Assembly (NCBI GenBank): GCA_003171215.1 | Contig: PMYN01000078.1 | Location: 2,452-38,869, forward strand | Direction: 5' to 3' | Length of the DNA: 36,418 bases | From: Gemmatimonadota bacterium | Lineage (GTDB): Bacteria; Gemmatimonadota; Gemmatimonadetes; Gemmatimonadales; Gemmatimonadaceae | Shown here: positions 8,844-17,197 of the stretch, piece by piece | Position numbering within the stretch: the first letter of the stretch is position 1 | Layout of the letters: each line of letters opens with the position of its first letter | Program-made: the position numbers and the translations under genes | The notes under the pieces: model-generated | Told to the model about the DNA's origin: nothing | Databases searched by the model: none | What the model saw: only the letters and a program-made list of their open reading frames with translations

Positions 8844-9446
8844 ATGAGGACGTTCGACCATCGTGCCCCTAGCTACGATCGCAGCATCCGCCAAAGGCTT
8901 GTCTTCGGGCCCGTCCATGATGCCGTGCTGAACGCCTTCACTGCGGCAGGCGGCACACCTCAGGATGTCCTCGATGTTGGTTGCGGGACTGGCCGCTTGC
9001 TTGAAGCTGCCGCTGACCGCTGGAGTCGAGCACAAATGACGGGCGTCGACGTGTCGGCAAAGATGATCATCGAGGCGCAGCGGAAGCACGAGGGAGATCC
9101 CCGCTTCAGCTTCAAGCAGGGAGATGCGTCTGCGTTGCCGTTTGGGGCTGCCTCCTTCGACGCCGCATTCAGTACCATGTCCCTTCATCATTGGGGGGAG
9201 CAAGTCTCCGGCATCCGCGAGGTTGCGCGAGTGCTGCGCCCTGGCGGGCTATTCGTGCTAGCGGACGTAGATGCTCCATTCATCTTCGTGATTGGCCCGC
9301 TCTTCAACTGGATCGATGGCTCGCGGTTCCGGGCGCCGGAGGACATCCGACGCCTCCTCGAAGGCGCCGGCTTGTCGGTTGTAGGATTTCGTCGTTTCTG
9401 GCCGCTTTCACGAGCCCAGCTCTTCGTCTCCCGCAAAAAGGACTGA
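8844..9446 (+). CDS. cassette 2 protein, class I SAM-dependent methyltransferase
   Basis: 200 residues. The ATG at 8844 has a good ribosome site (GGAGAG, 8835-8840); the in-frame TTG at 8802 is part of the attC core and is not a likely start. A single Methyltransf_11/UbiE-like domain is seen. Motif I is VLDVGCGTGRLLEAA (about 42-56), the motif II acidic residue is in GVDVSAKM, and QGDASALPF is the adenine-contact motif. Next come FSTMSLHHW and EVARVLRPGGLFVLADVD. The N-terminal FDHRAPSYDRSI is typical of small-molecule methyltransferases of the ubiquinone/menaquinone and malonyl-ACP type. The substrate is not evident. Its place between two attC sites marks it as a cassette gene, so it is mobile and expressed from the integron or its own promoter. 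Confidence 0.85.
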   Translation: MRTFDHRAPSYDRSIRQRLVFGPVHDAVLNAFTAAGGTPQDVLDVGCGTGRLLEAAADRWSRAQMTGVDVSAKMIIEAQRKHEGDPRFSFKQGDASALPFGAASFDAAFSTMSLHHWGEQVSGIREVARVLRPGGLFVLADVDAPFIFVIGPLFNWIDGSRFRAPEDIRRLLEGAGLSVVGFRRFWPLSRAQLFVSRKKD

Positions 9447-9490
9447 TCCCGACGTGCTCCGGGGTGTGAACCAAACGGCGGGAATTGGCC

Positions 9491-9553
9491 GCCCAACCCG
9501 GCGTTGAACCCGACGGCGCTTGCGCGCCGCGGGTTAATGCCAAATCGTTCGGC
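9491..9553 (+). other. attC site of cassette 2, with an imperfect R' core
   Basis: R'' is GCCCAAC (9491-9497). L'' (GCGTTgAACCCG) pairs with L' (CGGGTTAATGC), again with one extrahelical G, and the apical stem GGCGC...GCGCC closes a short loop. The R' site would be GTTCGGC (9547-9553), which has C at the fourth position, where consensus wants a purine. The total is 63 bases, a usual length for attC. The damaged core lies exactly where the array ends. Confidence 0.75.
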
Positions 9554-9625
9554 ACCGTGCAGTTCATGCGCGAGGCCGACGGTCAATGGAAGTACGTCGT
9601 CGACGTCGGCAGCGACCGCCCGTAG
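9554..9625 (+). pseudogene. truncated 3' end of a gene abutting the last attC
   Basis: An open frame without its own start runs out of the attC into FMREADGQWKYVVDVGSDRP and a TAG at 9623-9625. Coding-like composition and the pattern W-K-Y-V-V-D-V-G resemble the last strand of SnoaL/DUF4440-type proteins. The upstream part of the gene is missing and is replaced by the attC, which suggests a deletion or an off-target recombination. The family assignment is tentative. Confidence 0.4.
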
Positions 9626-9712
9626 CATCGTAGTGTCGCGGGAATGACTGGCCATCGCGCGCTCCGCTCCAGACGTAGCGCGGAATGGATTGTCGCGACT
9701 TACAAAACGCTT

Positions 9713-10672
9713 CTAGTGACACTTCCCGCCGCTCGGATCCCACACCCGGCCGTTCGTCTCGATCCACGCGGACCGGTATTCACCGCCGCCGAGGGTCAGC
9801 ACCAGCACACCAAAGCGGCCTTCGAGACGGTAATCACTGTTGCGGATCTTCTTGCCGCCGAATCCGCGTAGTTCCTCACCGCCGGTGCCCACGACGATCT
9901 CCGGTATTCCGCGCAGCGTATCGGGCAGTCCCGCCGGAGTCTGCGGGAGGAATCGCTCGTAGTCGTGATCGTGGCCGTTCAGGACCAGATCGACGTTCGC
10001 ATCATAGAGGATTTGCCAGATCGGCTGAAAGCGCGCGTCGCTTCCGTGCCAACCCGAACTGAAGCGCGGCTCGTGCCAGTATGCGATGGTGCATGGCTTC
10101 GGCTTGTCTTTGAGATCCTTCTTCAGCCAGTCTTCCTGCGCCTTGCGGTCGAGATCGCTGAACTCGCTCCGCACGACGATTTCGCTGTTGAGCACGACCA
10201 CGTGCCAGGTGCCTACTTCGTAGCTGTAGTATCCGGCGCCGGCGGCGCCGGCCTTGTCGCCGAAATAGGCGAAGTACGGGTTGGCCGCCTTGCTGAGATA
10301 ATCGTGGTTGCCGGGGGTAGGGTGCAGCTTGTTCATGATGCCCCGATTCGGATTGCCCCACGTCGAGCCGAAGCAATTCGCGAACTGCTTCGCTGTGCCC
10401 TCCTGATATGCGTTGTCACCGAGCGTGAATACCGCATCGGTCACTTTCGCCGCGCTGTCTGCCTTGAGAATGCTGTCCACCAGCATCGCTGTCTTGTCAT
10501 CGCCGCCGGCGTCGCATCCGGCAATGTCGCCGACGCCCATGAGTACGGACGCTCCGGCGAGCTTGACCACCGCGGCCGGCGCAGCCGCAGGTGGCGGCGT
10601 GACTTGAATCGCCGGAGTGCATCCGAGCGCCGCCACCAGCGCACCAACGATGACACGGAGGGCGAGTCGCAT
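9713..10672 (-). CDS. lipoprotein metallophosphoesterase, purple-acid-phosphatase-like
   Basis: 319 residues, last gene of a three-gene minus-strand operon; its ATG (10672) follows the upstream stop by 2 bases. The leader has hydrophobic residues 7-17 and a lipobox-like A-L-G-C18, so it is probably membrane-anchored outside the cytoplasm. The calcineurin-like metal motifs appear in order: GDIAG, GDNAYQEG, GNHDY, YWHEPRFSSG and NGHDHDYERF. The GDNAY and WHEPR forms are typical of the purple acid phosphatase/alkaline phosphatase D-like branch. The substrate is not evident; a phosphomonoester or phosphodiester on a surface component is the simplest guess. As I recall them, several Bacteroidetes proteins of about 1,200 residues join such a domain to a barrel protein like the product of the neighbouring gene. 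Confidence 0.85.
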   Translation of the reverse strand: MRLALRVIVGALVAALGCTPAIQVTPPPAAAPAAVVKLAGASVLMGVGDIAGCDAGGDDKTAMLVDSILKADSAAKVTDAVFTLGDNAYQEGTAKQFANCFGSTWGNPNRGIMNKLHPTPGNHDYLSKAANPYFAYFGDKAGAAGAGYYSYEVGTWHVVVLNSEIVVRSEFSDLDRKAQEDWLKKDLKDKPKPCTIAYWHEPRFSSGWHGSDARFQPIWQILYDANVDLVLNGHDHDYERFLPQTPAGLPDTLRGIPEIVVGTGGEELRGFGGKKIRNSDYRLEGRFGVLVLTLGGGEYRSAWIETNGRVWDPSGGKCH

Positions 10673-10674
10673 GA

Positions 10675-13266
10675 TCAGATACCCAGTCCCGTTTGACAGT
10701 GCATTCCCTTGTGGCCCAGTTCGTTGGTGACGGTGCAGCTGACGATGAACGACTGGTTCGACAGGCCAATCCAGATCCCCGCTCCGGTCGAGGCGTGCCA
10801 TCCGCCGGGCGAACCCGAGTTCACGTACACGCGGCCGGCCTCGGCGGTACCCAGTACTCCGGCACGCATCGGCACCATGAGTGCGAAACTCATCAGTGGA
10901 ATCCGCAGTTCGGAACTCGCGTAGATCGCCGCATCTCCGGCGAGGCGATCCGGATCCATGTTGCGAAGCGTCCGGCTGCCGCCGATGAACGCCGCGTCGA
11001 AGAACGGAAAGGTTCCGAAGACTTTCGTCGCGCCGGCTTGCCACACGAACACGGGGTCCGTTGGAATCGAAAACGTCATGAACGAACCGACATGGGCGCT
11101 GACCACCTCGTACGCGCTGGTGACGTCCATCATCACCGGATAGTACGTCCCTTCGATATCGAGCAGGAACCGCCGTTGCGGCGACTTCGGATTGTCCGTC
11201 AACTCGTGATGCAGTCCGAGCTGCACCCCGGCTTGGCCGAAGCTGCCGACGCCGTAGGGACGAGTGCGCGAAACGAGTCGATTCAGTGCGCTGTCGGTGC
11301 GCGTGTACCGGAGAATCGGACCGAGTGACAAGTCCGTCGTCTCGCCGATTGCATACGCGAGCGCAGGATGAAACCGCCACTGCCGTTGCCGCACGTCGAA
11401 GAATCCCGACGCGGAATCCGGCGTGTCATTGCCCAGGCCGTGGAACGAGAGGACCGCGAACTGTGAGACGGACGCCGTCAGCTCCGTGTGAAATGGCGTT
11501 CCCTCCCATCGCTTGTCCGCAACCGCGTGCAGGGCGGATCCTTCGAGACCAAAGGCGTACTCGCCCACGAGTCCCGCCATGCTCGAATACGGCCGGTTCC
11601 GGAATCCGTACGTGTATCGCTCGACGCCGATCGTCGGCGTGACTCCCAGCACCAGTTCGGATCTGAGTCCCACGACTGGACTGAGCTTGGAGCCTCGATC
11701 CAGGCTCGGCGGGACGACTTTGCCGCGCGACTCGATCCAGGGCAGCCGGTCGAACAGCGTGTCCTTCCCATATGTCACTCCTGACACCGTTCCGGTGTCG
11801 AGGAGCTCCGTTGGATTCCCGCGATCGTCCACTCGTGAGGAATCGGTCAGCCAGTTGATGCCGTTGCCTCCGATGATCTTCACGGAAATGCTCTCTCGCA
11901 CGTCGCCCCGCACGATCGACGTGTCGTTGCCGCCGTGGAGATAGACGCGGATCTCCCGGGTCTCGAGGAAATCGAAACGACGCGCGAAGAACGGGTCGTC
12001 GCCGGCAGTCTCGAGCCTCACGTCGACGAGACCGTTCGACTCGCGCGTCACCGTCAGACGATCTCCCGCGTCGGTGCCGTGGACGTCGACGATGCCGGAG
12101 AGGTACAGGTAGAAAGTCGTCGCGGCCTTCCTGAGATGTTCTCGGCGAAGCCTGAGCGTGGCGGCAAGCGCCGGCGCCCACCAGTGGTACTCCGCCGGCA
12201 GCGCGCGGACGGCGCTGTCGATCACCGCATCGGTGAGTCTGCCGGTCAGATCGTTCGCGATGGAATCCCACACCGGGCGTTCGAGCCCACTCAACAACCG
12301 GCGGTCCATTTCCAGGCTGTTGTATGTGAGACCGGGAATATTGATGTTGCCGTCGAACTTCAGGAGATTCGGCACGGCGAACCGCGCCGCCGCGAGGAAC
12401 GCGCCGCGATACGCGACGAACACCTGGTCTCGGTCGCGGGGGATCGGTTCCCACGGCGACGCGTGACCCTTCTGCATGCGCGCCCACTTCCACTGGCCCG
12501 GATGACGGTCGTTATCGTTGAGGAAGAGGTCCATCAGTCGCGCCTTGAGCAGGGCGCGCGCGTCGACGCGCTGGCGCCCGTCGCTGTCGAGCAGTTTCCG
12601 CAGGGAGTCGCTGTCGATGATCTCCAACGCGCCGGCGAAACCTTCGCCATGCGCCGTCTTGCTGGGCGAGAGCTCGATCATGCCGAGCCGGCCCGCGAAC
12701 TCGGCCGAATACTCTCCGAGGATCGAGTCGTGAGGCATGACCACGAGCTGCGGCGTCGCATGGAGCACGCCGGCTGCCTCGAGCAGAGAGGCGGCGACGA
12801 GCGCGGCGGCCGGGTGTTCGGAACTGACCTGGTCCTTGAAGACTTCCATCGCCAGCGCGCCGGCCATGCCCGGCGGAAGGTGAGCCCGCTTGTCGACTGA
12901 CCGGAACGCGTACTCCTCGCCGTCCTTGGCGACGAAACGCAGCGATTCCGTCTGCATGCCGCCGCCCTTCTTCTTCGGCTCGAGACCGCCGGCGAACCGG
13001 CGCAGGTCGAGCACCGGCACGCGAATGGGCGTCGTCCAGAATACGCGATAGTTCTCGCCGAGCAGGAAATCGTGGAATCCGTTTGCTGCGTACTCCGGCC
13101 CCGGTGCGATCGTCACGCTGTCGGCGCCGGATACCGTCGGCGGCGGCGGGACGACGGCTTGCGCCGCGATCGGCGCGGGGAACGCGGCGCAAAGAGCGCC
13201 TGCGGCGGCCGCACACACCACCGGCGAGAACCGGGTGAAGTCGATCAAACGCTTGAACGTGCCCAC
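10675..13266 (-). CDS. outer-membrane BamA/D15-type barrel protein with a kinase-like segment
   Basis: 863 residues from a GTG start (13266), preceded by AAGGGA and 4 bases after the upstream stop. A Sec signal peptide ends near residue 35-37 (PIAAQA). Residues about 105-290 resemble an atypical-kinase fold: an FRSVDK strand with a lysine, LNDNDRHPGQWKW (D253-R254-H255) and PIPRDRDQVF (D278, D280). The DRH then D-x-D order recalls CotH/Fam20-type kinases. Residues about 400-520 are beta-rich. About 560-863 show amphipathic strands and GGSRTLRNMDPDRLAGDAAIYASSELRIPL, the BamA/TamA-type strand-and-loop signature, so the C-terminal part should be an outer-membrane barrel. I recall the same two regions, fused to a metallophosphoesterase, in Bacteroidetes. 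The role is unknown; a surface phosphorylation/dephosphorylation system is an inference. Confidence 0.7.
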   Translation of the reverse strand: MGTFKRLIDFTRFSPVVCAAAAGALCAAFPAPIAAQAVVPPPPTVSGADSVTIAPGPEYAANGFHDFLLGENYRVFWTTPIRVPVLDLRRFAGGLEPKKKGGGMQTESLRFVAKDGEEYAFRSVDKRAHLPPGMAGALAMEVFKDQVSSEHPAAALVAASLLEAAGVLHATPQLVVMPHDSILGEYSAEFAGRLGMIELSPSKTAHGEGFAGALEIIDSDSLRKLLDSDGRQRVDARALLKARLMDLFLNDNDRHPGQWKWARMQKGHASPWEPIPRDRDQVFVAYRGAFLAAARFAVPNLLKFDGNINIPGLTYNSLEMDRRLLSGLERPVWDSIANDLTGRLTDAVIDSAVRALPAEYHWWAPALAATLRLRREHLRKAATTFYLYLSGIVDVHGTDAGDRLTVTRESNGLVDVRLETAGDDPFFARRFDFLETREIRVYLHGGNDTSIVRGDVRESISVKIIGGNGINWLTDSSRVDDRGNPTELLDTGTVSGVTYGKDTLFDRLPWIESRGKVVPPSLDRGSKLSPVVGLRSELVLGVTPTIGVERYTYGFRNRPYSSMAGLVGEYAFGLEGSALHAVADKRWEGTPFHTELTASVSQFAVLSFHGLGNDTPDSASGFFDVRQRQWRFHPALAYAIGETTDLSLGPILRYTRTDSALNRLVSRTRPYGVGSFGQAGVQLGLHHELTDNPKSPQRRFLLDIEGTYYPVMMDVTSAYEVVSAHVGSFMTFSIPTDPVFVWQAGATKVFGTFPFFDAAFIGGSRTLRNMDPDRLAGDAAIYASSELRIPLMSFALMVPMRAGVLGTAEAGRVYVNSGSPGGWHASTGAGIWIGLSNQSFIVSCTVTNELGHKGMHCQTGLGI

Positions 13267-13270
13267 GCTG

Positions 13271-13900
13271 TCAGTTCCCTTTTCTTGCGATCCCGAATTT
13301 CACCGGAAATTGCGAGACGATGCCGTCGGTGAGCATGTCGGCCATCATGAGAACGTGTTTCTCGATGGCGTCGAAGTCCTGGATGTCGGCGGTGTAGTCC
13401 TTCTTCAGCCGATGCTCCGCCTCGGAACGCGTCTGGTCGCAATGGGTGTACATCGCGGTGCGCACCCGCGCCGTCGCCCAATTGTTGGGGTTGGCGTGAT
13501 GCAGGAACTCGGCAATCTCATCCGCGTTGGCGCGCCACTTGGTATTGACCGAGTCGGTCTTGGCGACGTTGCCGGACTTCGCCGCCGCGATCAGCTCGCC
13601 GGCGGTGAGAATGTGCTCCTTCAGCAGACCGGTCAGTTTTCCACCCGATTCCTCGCCATAGTAGCGCGCCATCGCGGCGCCGATATCCGTCTGGTTGAGC
13701 AGGAGCCGCTGCGTGGTCGCGTCCTTGTCAGGCAGGCCGGCGGCCACGCTGACGATGTACTGGCGGGTCCATGTGGCATGCTCCGACCACAGCTTCCGCA
13801 TGGCGTCATGGAGTTCGGTTCGCGACTGCTGCGCGCCCGCGACCATGGGCCCAATCAGGAACGCGGCGATCACCGACAGGCGACGCGCGACATGGGACAT
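13271..13900 (-). CDS. exported protein of unknown function (LLxEHI helical family)
   Basis: 209 residues. The ATG at 13900 has a strong ribosome site (GGAGG) and is preferred over an in-frame start at 13939. The signal peptide covers residues 1-23 (AAFLIGPMVAGA), with QQ next, giving Gln at +1. The mature part is all-helical with a repeated theme: HATWTRQYI, RLLLNQTDIG, YYGEESGGKLTGLLKEHI and FLHHANPNNW. I recall this pattern from a family, common in Bacillus and soil bacteria, that is often mislabelled 'acetylglutamate kinase' or 'glycosyltransferase' in databases; no enzyme motif is visible. It is the first gene of the operon with the kinase-like barrel protein and the phosphoesterase, so it may be a periplasmic partner of that system. 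Confidence 0.65.
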   Translation of the reverse strand: MSHVARRLSVIAAFLIGPMVAGAQQSRTELHDAMRKLWSEHATWTRQYIVSVAAGLPDKDATTQRLLLNQTDIGAAMARYYGEESGGKLTGLLKEHILTAGELIAAAKSGNVAKTDSVNTKWRANADEIAEFLHHANPNNWATARVRTAMYTHCDQTRSEAEHRLKKDYTADIQDFDAIEKHVLMMADMLTDGIVSQFPVKFGIARKGN

Positions 13901-14030
13901 ACTGCCTCCTCTCGGGGTACCGGCGACGGAACGGCGCAATCGCTTCCTCTATGGATTGGAGGATAGGCGCGGAGGATGAGCCGGAACATCGCTCAAATGG
14001 GCGGTTTCCGGTGTAGTGCCAGAGAGCTAG

Positions 14031-15992
14031 ATGCCACCGCATTACAAAAGTGCTGGGCCGGCCAGCTTCCTCCGGCGCAGGCGCTGTTTCGGGGTGCTCC
14101 CGCACTACCGTCCGCTCCTCCATGTTTCAGCTGTGACGACCCCGCCCGCCAGCCCGGCAGCGACGCCGGCCAAGCCCGGCGCCGCCCCCGCGTCTCGATC
14201 ATGGTCCCGGCGGCTGAGGATCATCGACCTCGTTCGGCCGCACTGGAAGCCACTGTCGATTGCGGTGGTCGCGGTGATCGGCGAGACGCTCGCCGACGTT
14301 CTCGACCCTTGGCCGATCAAGATCGTCGTCGACAACATCCTGAAGTCGAAGCCGCTGACGGGAATCCTGGGTCGCATTGTGACCGGGACCTTCGGCCAAG
14401 GGCCGCACGCGGTGCTGAATTTCGCGGTGGCGGCCGTGGCCGTCGTGGCGGTCATCGGCGCTGTCAGTGCGTATTTCGAGAAGTATCTCACGACCAGCGT
14501 GAGTCAGTGGGTGGGACACGACCTGCGCCTTACCCTCTACCACCACATCCAGCGCCTCTCACTCGAGGAACACGACAAGACGCGAACGGGCGACTTGATC
14601 ACGCGGGTGACGACCGACATCGAAGTCATTCAGGACTTCATCGATTCCGCACTGCTCGGCATTCTCATCGACCTGCTGACGATGCTCGGCATGGCCGGCG
14701 TCATGTTCTACCTCAACTGGCGCTTCACACTGATTGCCCTGTCCGTGATGCCGGTGCTCTTCCTCGTGGTGTTCCGCTACACGCGACGTATCAAGAAGGC
14801 CTCGCGGGCGGTGCGCAAGAAGGAAGGCGATCTGCTGTCCATCGTGGCGGAGGTGCTGGGATCCATCCGCGTGGTCAAGGCGTTCGCGCGCGAAGACTAC
14901 GAGGAGAAACGGTTCGAGGTTGAAAGCCTCGCCAATGTCGACGCCGGCATGCAGGCGCGAACGCTCAAGGCGAGGCTGGCGCCGGTCGTCGAGTTGATCG
15001 TCGCCGTCGGTACGTGCCTGGTGCTGGGCTACGGCGCGCGCCTCGCCGTCGCCGGTACGCTCAGTCCCGGCGTGCTCATCGTCTTCCTGCTGTATCTGGG
15101 CAAGATGTACAAGCCCATGCGCGATCTCTCGAAGATGACCGACACCGCCTCCAAGGCGATGGTCGGTTACGAGCGCATTCAGGAAGTGCTCGGCATCGAA
15201 AGCGTCGTCTGCGATCTGCCCGGCGCGCGCCCGGCGCCGAAATTCACCGGTCGGATCGAGTTCAGGAATGTCAGCTTCGGCTACGCAGCCGACACGCCGA
15301 TCCTCACGGATGTCAGCTTCAAGATCGAAGCGGGACAGGTTGCCGGTATCGTCGGTCCGTCAGGAGCGGGGAAGACGAGCATCGTGAGCCTGATTCCGCG
15401 GTTCTACGATCCGGTGTCCGGAGAGGTGGTCATCGAGGGCACGGACATTCGGAAATATCAGCTGAGGTCGCTGCGCGACCAGATCAGCTTCGTGCTGCAG
15501 GACACGCTGCTCTTCAACACGACCGTCTGGCAGAACATCGCGTATGGCAAGCCTGGCGCGTCGCCCGATGAGATCAAGCGTGCAGCCGAGCTGGCCAACG
15601 CGAGTGAGTTCATCGACGCGATGCCCGACGGCTACGACACGATGGTCGGCGAGCGCGGCGTCACGCTCTCCGGCGGTCAGCGCCAGCGCATCGCGATCGC
15701 CCGCGCGGTCATTCGCGACACGCCGATCCTGATTCTCGACGAACCGACGGCCGGCCTGGACGCGGGTTCCGAGAAGACCGTCATGGAAGCGCTGGATAAA
15801 TTGATGAAGGGCCGAACGTCGGTCGTCATCGCGCATCGGCTCGGCACGATCCGCCACGCCGATGTCATCTTCGTTGTGAAGGACACCGGATTGTCGGAGC
15901 GCGGCACGCACGAGGAACTCATGGCTCTCAATGGCGTGTACGCCGAATTGTTCAGAATCCAGACCCCCGAGGAATCCGCGACGCCGGCCTGA
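14031..15992 (+). CDS. ABC exporter, fused membrane and ATPase domains
   Basis: 653 residues from ATG 14031 (weak AGAGAG upstream). GTG 14133 is an alternative start, because residues 1-34 look non-coding in character. Six transmembrane helices fall within about 70-350 (for example LLGILIDLLTMLGMAGVMFY and LSPGVLIVFLLYL). The ATPase half follows: Walker A GPSGAGKTS (about 443), Q-loop FVLQDTLLF, signature LSGGQRQRIAIARA, Walker B ILILDEPTAGLD and switch His in VIAHRLGTI. All catalytic residues are intact. The layout is that of a homodimeric type IV exporter of the MsbA/multidrug class. The substrate is not evident. It diverges from the 13271-13900 operon across a 130-base gap. Confidence 0.9.
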   Translation: MPPHYKSAGPASFLRRRRCFGVLPHYRPLLHVSAVTTPPASPAATPAKPGAAPASRSWSRRLRIIDLVRPHWKPLSIAVVAVIGETLADVLDPWPIKIVVDNILKSKPLTGILGRIVTGTFGQGPHAVLNFAVAAVAVVAVIGAVSAYFEKYLTTSVSQWVGHDLRLTLYHHIQRLSLEEHDKTRTGDLITRVTTDIEVIQDFIDSALLGILIDLLTMLGMAGVMFYLNWRFTLIALSVMPVLFLVVFRYTRRIKKASRAVRKKEGDLLSIVAEVLGSIRVVKAFAREDYEEKRFEVESLANVDAGMQARTLKARLAPVVELIVAVGTCLVLGYGARLAVAGTLSPGVLIVFLLYLGKMYKPMRDLSKMTDTASKAMVGYERIQEVLGIESVVCDLPGARPAPKFTGRIEFRNVSFGYAADTPILTDVSFKIEAGQVAGIVGPSGAGKTSIVSLIPRFYDPVSGEVVIEGTDIRKYQLRSLRDQISFVLQDTLLFNTTVWQNIAYGKPGASPDEIKRAAELANASEFIDAMPDGYDTMVGERGVTLSGGQRQRIAIARAVIRDTPILILDEPTAGLDAGSEKTVMEALDKLMKGRTSVVIAHRLGTIRHADVIFVVKDTGLSERGTHEELMALNGVYAELFRIQTPEESATPA

Positions 15993-16059
15993 TTCCTCGC
16001 GGTTTGCCTGCGACGCCCGCTATCATGTTGCCACGCACTCAACCGGACGCGATTGAATT

Positions 16060-17148
16060 GTGAAACTGATCATCGAACCGACTGACGCCGTGGCACCGAT
16101 TCTCGCCGCCATCACGAGCGCCAAGAAGAGCGTCGAGATTGCGATCTTCCGATTCGATCGCAAGGACCTCGAAACGGCGTTGACGGCGGCCGTCGTGAAG
16201 GGCGTCCGCGTGACCGCGCTGATCGCGTTCGCCAACCGCGGCGGCGAGGCAAGCCTTCGGAAGCTCGAGTTGCGCTTTCTCGCGGCGGGAATCATCGTGG
16301 CGCGCACCTCCGCCGACTTGACCCGCTATCACGACAAGTATGTGGTGATCGATCGCCGCGTCCTCTGCGTGCTCTCGACCAACTTCACCCGCCTCGACAT
16401 CGACCACAGCCGCGGCTTCGGCATCGTGACCACTCGCGCGAATTGGGTGCGCGAGGCCCGCAGACTTTTTCGGGCCGATTGCAGCCGGACGAAATACGTG
16501 CCCAAGACGGAGACGTTCGTCGTCAGTCCCGCGAATGCCCGGAAATCGCTCACGGCGTTCCTGCAACGGGCCAAGAAAGAGTTGCTGATCTACGATCCGC
16601 GAATCACCGACAGGGAGATGCTTCGTGTGCTCGCGGAGCGCAAGAAGGCGGGTGTGACGATCCGGGTGATCGGCACCGTGGGCGGACGTTCCCAGTTCGA
16701 CGTGCAGAAACTCGGCGGCGTCCGGCTGCACACGCGCACGATCATCCGCGATCGGCGCGAGGCGTTCATCGGGAGCCAGAGCCTGCGTGCGCCGGAGCTC
16801 GATTCGCGCCGCGAGCTTGGACTGATCATTCAGGACGTGAAGGCCGTAAAGAAATTGATCGAGACGTTTGAATCCGACTGGGATCCCCAGCGCTCCGCCA
16901 AGGTGAAGGCGGACAAGAAGGAGACAGCCGTGGCTCAGGACAAGGAGTCGGCGAAGGCGATGAAGGTCCTGACGAAGGACATGAGCCCTATCATCAGCAC
17001 CATGAAGAAGGCCGTCAAGAGAGCCGTCGCCAAGGCCGGCGAAGACGTCCTGCACGACAAGGGCGTCAAGGAAACGATGAAGAGAGTCGTCAAGCAGGCG
17101 GTGAAGGATGCGGTCCACGAAGCGGTTCGCGAGAGCCGAAAGTCGTAA
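16060..17148 (+). CDS. phospholipase-D-like protein with Lys/Ala-rich C-terminal tail
   Basis: 362 residues from GTG 16060. Two PLD half-domains are present. The first has H91-x-K93-x4-D98 (RYHDKYVVID) and the following STNFT. The second has H224-x-R226-x4-D231 (LHTRTIIRD) followed by GSQSL and the family's SRRELGLII. In the second motif the usual Lys is Arg, so activity may be altered. The order matches cardiolipin-synthase-like or nuclease-like PLD proteins, but there are no membrane helices. Residues about 280-362 are rich in Lys and Ala with repeated KKAVKRAV/KQAVKDAV, resembling a histone-H1-like nucleic-acid-binding tail. That suggests a DNA or RNA substrate, by inference. It is followed in the same direction by the plant-type glutaminyl cyclase. 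Confidence 0.75.
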   Translation: MKLIIEPTDAVAPILAAITSAKKSVEIAIFRFDRKDLETALTAAVVKGVRVTALIAFANRGGEASLRKLELRFLAAGIIVARTSADLTRYHDKYVVIDRRVLCVLSTNFTRLDIDHSRGFGIVTTRANWVREARRLFRADCSRTKYVPKTETFVVSPANARKSLTAFLQRAKKELLIYDPRITDREMLRVLAERKKAGVTIRVIGTVGGRSQFDVQKLGGVRLHTRTIIRDRREAFIGSQSLRAPELDSRRELGLIIQDVKAVKKLIETFESDWDPQRSAKVKADKKETAVAQDKESAKAMKVLTKDMSPIISTMKKAVKRAVAKAGEDVLHDKGVKETMKRVVKQAVKDAVHEAVRESRKS

Positions 17149-17197
17149 TGACGTGGCGACGACTACTTCGGGCAAGTCGTGATGGTCGTGGATCCTC

